From the NCBI GenBank assembly GCA_021731215.1, contig JAKFXU010000410.1:1-6059 (forward strand): DNA of 6,059 nucleotides. The letters run 5' to 3'. Shown piece by piece: positions 1 to 5,272 of the stretch. The notes beneath the pieces were generated by a model. The model worked only from the letters and a program-made list of their open reading frames with translations. It was not told where the DNA came from and did not search any database. This DNA is from Rhodoferax sp. GTDB lineage: Bacteria; Pseudomonadota; Gammaproteobacteria; Burkholderiales; Burkholderiaceae_C. Within the stretch, counting starts at the first letter, position 1. The number at the start of each line of letters is the position of its first letter. The translations under genes were made by a program, and so were the position numbers.

Positions 1-25
1 TTCCAACACCAGGCCCAATGTGGCA

Positions 26-78
26 GTTGGCTCCCTCTCGCCCGGCGGGGCGAGGGTTGGGGAGAGTGGGGGAGCAAC
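26..78. repeat. Imperfect bipartite palindrome, REP-like intergenic repeat
   Basis: The outer arms 26-35 and 70-78 pair over nine bases with one bulged G at 29. Inside them, CTCGCCC (37-43) and GGGCGAG (48-54) form a perfect seven-base stem around a four-base GGCG loop. The bases from 55 to 69 on the right are unpaired and G-rich. This pattern of a CCCTCTC arm, a GC-rich core and a GAGGGTTGGGG arm resembles repeats I recall as dispersed between genes in Proteobacteria. Copy number cannot be judged from one copy. It could instead be the terminator hairpin of a gene left of the window, but no T-run follows it. Confidence 0.5.
47..72 (+). other. Candidate G-quadruplex motif
   Basis: Four G-runs of 4, 3, 4 and 5 bases (47-50, 54-56, 59-62, 68-72) are separated by loops of 3, 2 and 5 bases. 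This satisfies the common pattern of four runs of at least three G with loops of 1-7. The G-rich strand is the coding strand of the downstream regulator, about 100 bases before its start. It overlaps the right half of the palindrome, so hairpin and quadruplex would compete. Formation in cells is not shown by sequence. Confidence 0.4.
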
Positions 79-158
79 CCCGAGCAATAGAAAACCAGCA
101 GAACACGCCACCTCAGTTTGAATCGCACCCGGGCGCGCAGACAGCGGCTGGGATGCGG

Positions 159-164
159 TAAATT
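159..164 (+). promoter_or_regulatory. Possible -10 element of the response regulator gene
   Basis: TAAATT matches the sigma-70 -10 consensus TATAAT at four of six positions. Only six bases (165-170) separate it from the ATG at 171, so transcription would start at or next to the A of the start codon. No Shine-Dalgarno sequence is visible in the bases before that ATG, which fits a leaderless message. No convincing -35 hexamer lies 16-18 bases upstream; TTGAAT at 118-123 is too far away to pair with it. The call is weak. Confidence 0.3.
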
Positions 165-170
165 CGCGGC

Positions 171-866
171 ATGGCTCACCTGCTGATTATTGAAGACGAC
201 GACTTGCTGCGCGACGGCTTGTCCGACTTGCTCCAGCAAGCCGGCCACACGGTGCACAACTGTGCCGATGGCGTAGCCGCACAAACCTTTCTGAACCAGC
301 AAGCCGTCGATGCGGTGCTGCTGGACCTGGGTCTGCCCAAGCTCGACGGCATGTCCTTGTTGCGCTGGATTCGCCAGCGTTTTGAAAACCTGCCGGTGAT
401 GATCCTGACCGCCCGCGACGGCGTCGACGATCGCGTCCAAGGCTTGATCGAAGGGGCCGACGACTACCTCACCAAACCCTTCAACAACGCCGAGCTCACG
501 GCCCGGGTGCAAGCCCTGTTGCGCCGCGCGCGACTGCCGGCCTTCAACACCGAGACCCGGCCCGGCGGCACGCCCGACGCCACGCCCGGCCTCCACATTG
601 ACAGCCAACTGCCACGTGCCTGGATCAACGGCCAGGCCACCGATTTGACGCAGCGCGAGTGGGAGCTGCTCAACCTGCTGTCCCGCCGCCTCAACCAGGT
701 GGTCAGCCGCGAAGACGTGGCCAGCGCCTGGCAAACCGATTCGGCCGAACCGACCGCCTCCAACGCGCTGGAGGTGTACGTGCATCGCCTGCGCCGCAAA
801 CTCGATGGCTCGGGCCTGCATATTCGCAATGTGCGCGGACTGGGCTACATGCTGGAACCTCAATGA
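171..866 (+). CDS. tctD: OmpR-family response regulator, TctD/QseB-like
   Basis: This 231-residue cytoplasmic protein is a transcription factor expected to be phosphorylated by the kinase encoded next to it. The receiver domain (about 1-118) shows acidic residues E8 and D9, the phosphoacceptor D52 in VLLDLGLP, the switch T80 in MILTAR and the conserved K102 in YLTKPF. A linker of about 20 residues rich in Pro and Gly follows. The C-terminal winged helix (about 140-231) has QREWELLNLL at 161-170, the recognition helix EVYVHRLRRKL near 201-211 and the wing VRGLGYML. Length is normal for the family. The ATG at 171 fits the domain start, although no Shine-Dalgarno is visible. Its stop overlaps the kinase start by 4 bases, implying translational coupling. 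TctD is the best name because the partner kinase is TctE-like; QseB or PmrA naming is also possible, and the target genes are unknown. Confidence 0.9.
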   Translation: MAHLLIIEDDDLLRDGLSDLLQQAGHTVHNCADGVAAQTFLNQQAVDAVLLDLGLPKLDGMSLLRWIRQRFENLPVMILTARDGVDDRVQGLIEGADDYLTKPFNNAELTARVQALLRRARLPAFNTETRPGGTPDATPGLHIDSQLPRAWINGQATDLTQREWELLNLLSRRLNQVVSREDVASAWQTDSAEPTASNALEVYVHRLRRKLDGSGLHIRNVRGLGYMLEPQ

Positions 867-2233
867 CGCCCAGCCTGTCGTTGCGTCGTCAGCTGCTGCT
901 GTGGCTGCTGCTGCCGCAACTGGTGTTGTGGCTAGGGGGCGGCGCCCTGACCTACCGCATCGCCCTGAACTACGCTGAAAAGGGGCTGGATCAATCGCTC
1001 ACGCAATCGGTGCGATCGCTGGCGCGTCAAGTCAAACCGCTGGGCTCCGGGCTGTTGGTGGATTTTCCCAAAGCGGCGCAAGCCATTCTGGAAGAAGACC
1101 CGGCCGACCGCGTGAGCTACATGGTGTCGTCGCCGCCGGGCAAGTTTTTGCTCGGCAACCACGCCTTTCCCGAGTCGCCACCGGCCCACGCCCTGGGGGC
1201 GCTGGTGTTCTATCGCATGGACATCGTCGGCAAACCGATGCGCGCCGTCGCGCTCGATGTGGCCTATGGCGAAACAGGAAACCCGCAACTGTTGCGGGTG
1301 CAACTGGCCAAAAGCTATGTCGCGCGCGAACGCATTGCCGAAGAACTGATTGGCGACTTATTGGCCCCGCTGCTGCTGCTGGGGGGGCTGCTCAGCATGT
1401 TGGTGTACGCCGGCATCAAACGCGGCATGGCGCCCCTCACCCGGCTGGAAAAACAACTGAAGGAACGCTCGGCGGCCGACCTCACCCCGCTGGAATTGAC
1501 CACCGCCCCGACCGAAGTGCATACGCTGGTCGACGCGATCAACCGCTTGCTCACCGCCGTGCGCCGCAACGTGAGCCAGGAACAACGCTTCATCAACGAT
1601 GCCGCCCATCAACTGCGCACCCCACTGGCGGGGCTCATCAATCAGACCGAGTTGGCGCTGGGTGAAAGCGATCTGGCCTTGCTCAAAGCGCGCTTGCACA
1701 AAGTGCATGCCGGGGCGCAACGCAGCGCGCATTTGGTGAACCAGTTGCTGGCCTTGGCCCGTAGCTGCTCCGAGCTGCCGATGGCGCCAGTGGACGTGGC
1801 GCAACTGGCGCAGGACGTGGCACGCGAACTCAGCCCGCGTGCTGTCGCCATGAAAGTGGACTTGGGCTATGAAGGCCATGAACACGCGTGGGTGCAAGGC
1901 TCGGCTGTGCTGCTGCGCGAAGCCGTGAGCAACTTGATTGACAACGCCTTGCGTTACGGCGTGAAGCGGGACGCCGGCAACGAGCCTACGGTGACGGTAT
2001 CGGTGCAGCAGCACCAGGGCCAGGTGCTGCTGGCAGTGGAAGACAACGGCCCCGGCCTGAGTGACGCGCAACGCGAACAGGTCTTCGAGCGCTTTTGGCG
2101 CGGCAGCGATTTACCCGGTGGCTGCGGCCTGGGGCTGGCGATCGTGCAGGAAATTGCGCGGCATCACCGGGGTGAAGCCCAGGTGACGCCGGTGGCGCCC
2201 CATGGTTTGCGGGTCAGCTTGCGCCTGGCGTAG
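863..2233 (+). CDS. tctE: TctE-like sensor histidine kinase
   Basis: This 456-residue inner-membrane kinase is expected to sense a periplasmic signal and phosphorylate the preceding regulator. A Leu-rich first membrane segment (about 10-32) and a second (about 163-183) enclose a sensor region of roughly 130 residues. Its features, such as VDFPKAAQAIL, VSYMV and GKFLLGNHAFP, resemble the 2CSK_N domain of TctE kinases. A short HAMP-like linker leads to the H-box with phosphoacceptor H249 (AAHQLRTPLAG). The ATPase domain has an N-box with N357 and N361, a G1 box DNGPG (394-398), an F-box FERFWR (408-413) and a G2 box GCGLGLAIV (420-428). Cys421 sits where Ser or Thr is more usual. An in-frame start exists at 659, but ATG 863 is preferred: it gives the normal N-terminus and the ATGA overlap. 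The TctE family includes citrate/tricarboxylate sensors; the ligand here cannot be read from sequence. Confidence 0.9.
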   Translation: MTPSLSLRRQLLLWLLLPQLVLWLGGGALTYRIALNYAEKGLDQSLTQSVRSLARQVKPLGSGLLVDFPKAAQAILEEDPADRVSYMVSSPPGKFLLGNHAFPESPPAHALGALVFYRMDIVGKPMRAVALDVAYGETGNPQLLRVQLAKSYVARERIAEELIGDLLAPLLLLGGLLSMLVYAGIKRGMAPLTRLEKQLKERSAADLTPLELTTAPTEVHTLVDAINRLLTAVRRNVSQEQRFINDAAHQLRTPLAGLINQTELALGESDLALLKARLHKVHAGAQRSAHLVNQLLALARSCSELPMAPVDVAQLAQDVARELSPRAVAMKVDLGYEGHEHAWVQGSAVLLREAVSNLIDNALRYGVKRDAGNEPTVTVSVQQHQGQVLLAVEDNGPGLSDAQREQVFERFWRGSDLPGGCGLGLAIVQEIARHHRGEAQVTPVAPHGLRVSLRLA

Positions 2234-2241
2234 CTCTTTTT
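2216..2241 (+). terminator. Possible intrinsic terminator of the two-component operon
   Basis: AGCT (2216-2219) pairs with AGCT (2232-2235). CGC (2222-2224) pairs with GCG (2228-2230) around a CTG loop, with a G-T wobble and one bulged T between the two stems. One C and then five T (2237-2241) follow. The hairpin overlaps the end of the kinase gene, and part of the T-run lies inside the stop codon of the convergent reductase gene. The stem is modest, and a competing pairing exists (CAGCTT 2215-2220 with AAGCTG 2242-2247). On the opposite strand no T-run follows the hairpin, so it would act in one direction only. Confidence 0.4.
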
Positions 2242-3286
2242 AAGCTGGGCGCTGGTCGGTCGAGGGGCGCTGCCAGAGGTTGATGCCCCCGTCCACCGCA
2301 TGCTGGTCAATGGCGGCCAGCTCTTCGGTGGAGAACTGAAGGTTTTTCAGTGCTCCGGCCAACTCGGTGATTTGCCCCGCGCTACTGGCTCCAATCAACG
2401 CCGAAGTCACGCGGGCATCGCGCAGCACCCAGGCGATCGCCATTTGGGCCAGGCTTTGCCCGCGCGCCCGTGCGATTTCGTTCAGCGAACGCACGTGCTT
2501 GAGGTTGGTCTCGCTCAGGTGTTCGGCCTTGAATGAACCGCCCCCTGGGCGGTTGATGCGGGCGTCCGGCGGAATGCCGTTGAGGTACTTGTTGGTCAGC
2601 AGGCCCTGCGCCAGCGCGCTAAATGCAATGCAGCCGATGCCGGTTTCAGTCAGGGCGTCCAGCAATTCTTCTTCAATCCAGCGATTCAACAGGCTGTAGG
2701 AGGGCTGGTGAATCAGCGGCGCCACGCCCATGGCGCGCAGCATGGCCGCTGCTTCGCGCGTCTTGGCGGCCGAGTAGCTGCTGAGGCCCACGTACAAGGC
2801 CTTGCCTTGCTGAACGGCGCTGGCCAGCGCCCCCATGGTTTCTTCCAGCGGGGTGTCGGGGTCAAAACGGTGCGAGTAGAAAATGTCGACATAGTCCAGC
2901 CCCAGGCGTTTGAGGCTTTGATCGAGGCTGGCCAGTACGTATTTGCGTGAGCCGCCGCCTTGCCCATAGGGGCCGGGCCACATATCCCAGCCGGCTTTGC
3001 TGGAGATGATGAGTTGGTCGCGGTAAGGTTTGAAGTCGCGCCGCAGATGTTCGCCAAAATTGATTTCCGCACTGCCGCCGGGCGGGCCGTAATTGTTGGC
3101 CAGATCAAAGTGCGTGATTCCCAGGTCAAAGGCCGTGCGAAGCATGTCACGCTGCGTTTGCATTGGCGTGGCGTCGCCAAAGTTATGCCATAAGCCCAGG
3201 GTGATGGCCGGCAATTTCAAGCCGCTGCGACCACTGGTGCGATAGGGCATGCTGTCATAACGGGTCGGGTTGGGTTGGTAAGTCAT
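2240..3286 (-). CDS. gpr: Aldo/keto reductase, YghZ/Gpr group (L-glyceraldehyde 3-phosphate reductase-like)
   Basis: This 348-residue soluble enzyme is predicted to reduce aldehydes with NADPH. The E. coli homologue YghZ (Gpr) reduces L-glyceraldehyde 3-phosphate and methylglyoxal. The catalytic tetrad is visible as D61, Y66 (HFDLANNYG), K97 (ISSKAG) and H139 (FYSHR). Other family marks are the MWPGPYG segment near 102-108, QPSYSLLNR (194-202) and the cofactor-binding LIGASS near the C-terminus (about 297-302). Length matches YghZ (about 346). The start at 3286 (MTYQPNPTRY) aligns with the YghZ N-terminus. An upstream in-frame ATG at 3370 would run into the ATPase gene, and the Met at residue 13 looks too late. 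No strong Shine-Dalgarno is seen. It lies 52 bases after the ATPase gene and is probably the last gene of the sugar importer operon. Family membership is secure; the natural substrate is inferred. Confidence 0.9.
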   Translation of the reverse strand: MTYQPNPTRYDSMPYRTSGRSGLKLPAITLGLWHNFGDATPMQTQRDMLRTAFDLGITHFDLANNYGPPGGSAEINFGEHLRRDFKPYRDQLIISSKAGWDMWPGPYGQGGGSRKYVLASLDQSLKRLGLDYVDIFYSHRFDPDTPLEETMGALASAVQQGKALYVGLSSYSAAKTREAAAMLRAMGVAPLIHQPSYSLLNRWIEEELLDALTETGIGCIAFSALAQGLLTNKYLNGIPPDARINRPGGGSFKAEHLSETNLKHVRSLNEIARARGQSLAQMAIAWVLRDARVTSALIGASSAGQITELAGALKNLQFSTEELAAIDQHAVDGGINLWQRPSTDQRPA

Positions 3287-3338
3287 TTTGTGTGCTCGGC
3301 AGTGGTTACGCTGGCCGCATTGGTGTACGCAGGCTTGC
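3287..3338 (-). other. Intergenic gap between ATPase and reductase genes
   Basis: Within these 52 bases I see no terminator hairpin followed by T-residues, no convincing promoter and no strong ribosome site for the reductase. This favours read-through from the transporter genes. A weak internal promoter cannot be excluded. Confidence 0.5.
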
Positions 3339-4412
3339 TCAGGTGATCCGCAAACCGCTCTGGGCATCAAACCAGTTGTTGTGCCTGTTGCTCACGCTCA
3401 GCCCGATTTGCTCGCCCACCTTGATCGGTGTACTCGGTGGCACCCGCACGGTGATCGGCCCGACGCCGGTTTTGACCACCACATAGGTGTCGGCACCGGT
3501 GGGCTCCACCAGCATCACCTCACCGCGCCAGGGCGCGTCCGCCTGCAAGTGAATGTGCTCGGGCCGCTGCCCCAGCGTGACGGCACCGGCGGGCGCCGGA
3601 CAGTCCAGCGCGAGCGCGCCACCGGCAAAAGAAAATAGGCCGCCAGCCTGCGTGCCGCCGGCGTGGCCAGCGATGAAATTCATGGTAGGCGAGCCAATGA
3701 AGCCGGCCACATAGGTGTTGGCCGGGCGCCGGTAAATATCGTCGGGCGTGCCGATTTGTTGCAGGATGCCGTCCTTCATAACCGCGATGCGGCTGCCCAG
3801 CGTCATGGCTTCGATCTGGTCGTGCGTGACATAGACGCTGGTGATGCCGCTGAGCAGGTGCAGGCGCTTGATCTCGGCGCGCATTTCCACCCGCAGCTTG
3901 GCATCCAGATTGCTCAGGGGCTCATCGAACAAAAAGATCTGCGGATCCCGCGCCAGGGCGCGGCCCATGGCCACGCGCTGGCGCTGACCGCCGGAGAGCT
4001 GCGCCGGGCGGCGCTCCAGCAAATGCTCAATTTGCAGCATGGCGGCCACTTCGGCAATGCGTTTGACGCGCGCCGCCTTGGGCACCTTGCGCATCTCCAG
4101 CGCAAAGCCGATGTTGTCGGCCACGCTCATGGTCGGGTACAGCGCGTAGCTCTGGAACACCATGGCAATGTCGCGCTGGGCCGGTGCCACGCCGACCACG
4201 TCCTTGCCGGCAATGCGCAACTGGCCTTCGCTCGGTTGTTCCAGCCCGGCGATGATGTTGAGCAGGGTCGACTTGCCGCAGCCCGACGGCCCGACCAGGA
4301 TCAAAAACTCGCCCGGTGCGACGTCGATCTCGATCTTTTTAAGAACCTCGACCGCCTTGTCGCCCTTGCCATAGACTTTGCGGATGCCCGCGATTTGGAG
4401 TGAAGCTGCCAT
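3339..4412 (-). CDS. gtsD: CUT1 sugar ABC importer ATPase (GtsD/MalK/UgpC-like)
   Basis: This 357-residue cytoplasmic subunit powers sugar import by ATP hydrolysis and would bind the two permeases as a homodimer. The nucleotide-binding domain (about 1-235) contains Walker A GPSGCGKST (41-49), Q-loop Q87 in VFQSYALYPTMSV, signature LSGGQ (139-143), Walker B IFLFDE (159-164), D-loop SNLD (167-170) and switch H197 in YVTHDQIEAMT. The C-terminal part (about 236-357), starting FIGSPTMNF and including GQRPEHIHL, is the MalK-type regulatory/TOBE region. Everything needed for catalysis is present. The start is supported by AAAGGA eight bases upstream and by only 5 bases separating it from the preceding permease gene. 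MalK-type ATPases are often shared among importers, and by itself it could be called UgpC or MsmK. The neighbouring permeases argue for the glucose/mannose system. Confidence 0.92.
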   Translation of the reverse strand: MAASLQIAGIRKVYGKGDKAVEVLKKIEIDVAPGEFLILVGPSGCGKSTLLNIIAGLEQPSEGQLRIAGKDVVGVAPAQRDIAMVFQSYALYPTMSVADNIGFALEMRKVPKAARVKRIAEVAAMLQIEHLLERRPAQLSGGQRQRVAMGRALARDPQIFLFDEPLSNLDAKLRVEMRAEIKRLHLLSGITSVYVTHDQIEAMTLGSRIAVMKDGILQQIGTPDDIYRRPANTYVAGFIGSPTMNFIAGHAGGTQAGGLFSFAGGALALDCPAPAGAVTLGQRPEHIHLQADAPWRGEVMLVEPTGADTYVVVKTGVGPITVRVPPSTPIKVGEQIGLSVSNRHNNWFDAQSGLRIT

Positions 4413-4417
4413 GATTC

Positions 4418-5272
4418 TTATCCTTTCACAGCGCCGGCTGTGAGTCCTTTGACGAAATATTGACCGGCCAGCACATACACCAGCATGGTGGGCAGCCCGG
4501 CGATCACCGCCGCCGCCATGTCCACGTTGTAGCTTTTCACGCTGCTCGAAGTGTTGGCCATGTTGTTCAGGCCGACCGTGATCGGCTTACTGTCGGCGCC
4601 GCTGAAGGCCACGCCAAACAGGAAGTCATTCCAGATATTGGTGAACTGCCAGATCAGCGTCACCATCAAAATGGGTGTCGACAGTGGCAGCACAATGCGC
4701 CAGAAAATGCGCCAGAAACCGGCCCCATCCATGCGCGCCGCATTCACCAGTTCTCTGGGAATGGCGGTGTAGTAGTTGCGGAAAAACAGCGTGGTGCCGG
4801 CCATACCCGCCAGACAATGCACCAGCACCAGACCGGCGATGGAGCTGGACAAGCCCAGATAGCCCAGCACCTGGCTCATGGGCAGCAGCACCACCTGAAA
4901 CGGCATGAAAACGCCAAACAGCAAAAAGCCAAACAGCAACTCGCTGCCCTTGAACTTCCACAGGCTCAGCACATAGCCGTTGACCGCGCCCCAGGCGGTC
5001 GAGATCAACACCGCCGGCAGCGCCATGCTGACCGAATTCCAGAAGAACGGGCGCAGCCCACGGCAATCGACCCCGGTACAGGCCGATGACCAGGCCAGAC
5101 TCCAGGCGTCGAAGTTGAGCGCGCTCGGCAGGCTCAGCAGGTTGCCGGCGCGAATTTGCTCCGCATCCTTGAGCGAGGTGGCCAGCATCACATACAGCGG
5201 CGCCAGAAAAAACAGGGCGGCCAGCAGCAGCAGCGCGTAGAGCAGCGCACGGGCGAGGTTTTTAGCGATCAT
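4418..5272 (-). CDS. gtsC: Sugar ABC transporter permease, GtsC-like (MalG type)
   Basis: This 284-residue inner-membrane protein is one of two permeases forming the channel of a glucose/mannose-type importer. About six membrane segments can be seen (near 9-31, 80-103, 112-135, 140-165, 197-220 and 255-277). The cytoplasmic EAA loop that docks on the ATPase is at about 174-196, with NAARMDGAG followed by RIVLP. Segments such as IWQFTNIWNDFLFGV, YNVDMAAAVIAGLPT and the C-terminal KGLTAGAVKG match remembered Pseudomonas GtsC almost word for word. The periplasmic loop after the first membrane segment carries two cysteines (C65, C70) that could form a disulphide. The ATG at 5272 overlaps the end of the upstream permease gene by 11 bases, so coupled translation is likely. 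The importer assignment rests on family resemblance; exact sugar specificity depends on the binding protein outside the window. Confidence 0.9.
   Translation of the reverse strand: MIAKNLARALLYALLLLAALFFLAPLYVMLATSLKDAEQIRAGNLLSLPSALNFDAWSLAWSSACTGVDCRGLRPFFWNSVSMALPAVLISTAWGAVNGYVLSLWKFKGSELLFGFLLFGVFMPFQVVLLPMSQVLGYLGLSSSIAGLVLVHCLAGMAGTTLFFRNYYTAIPRELVNAARMDGAGFWRIFWRIVLPLSTPILMVTLIWQFTNIWNDFLFGVAFSGADSKPITVGLNNMANTSSSVKSYNVDMAAAVIAGLPTMLVYVLAGQYFVKGLTAGAVKG
4421..4426 (-). promoter_or_regulatory. Ribosome binding site of the ATPase gene
   Basis: On the minus strand AAAGGA lies eight bases before the ATG at 4412, an almost ideal Shine-Dalgarno placement. It sits inside the last codons of the upstream permease gene and fixes the start of the ATPase. 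Confidence 0.7.

Noticed and set aside
659..862. N-terminal extension of the kinase from an upstream in-frame ATG
   Set aside because: It would overlap the regulator gene by about 200 bases and add Pro/Arg-rich sequence before the normal membrane anchor. The ATGA start at 863 fits the family.
1381..1387. Run of seven G in the second membrane segment of the kinase as a phase-variation tract
   Set aside because: It is short and explained by Leu-Gly-Gly codons in GC-rich DNA, with no sign of frame disruption.
1358..2071. Long open frame (237 codons) antisense to the kinase gene
   Set aside because: It lies wholly inside the well-supported kinase gene. Its translation is rich in His, Gln and Arg with no recognisable domain, as expected of a shadow frame in GC-rich DNA.
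3287..3370. N-terminal extension of the aldo/keto reductase
   Set aside because: The added 28 residues have no counterpart in remembered YghZ, and the start would lie inside the ATPase gene.
3663..4403. Long open frame (246 codons) antisense to the ATPase gene
   Set aside because: The ATPase on the other strand has every motif of its family. The antisense product is low-complexity His/Gln/Ala/Asp-rich with no domain.
4460..5089. Open frame (209 codons) antisense to the GtsC-like permease
   Set aside because: A His/Gln-rich shadow of a clear membrane-protein gene, with no ribosome site or recognisable motif.
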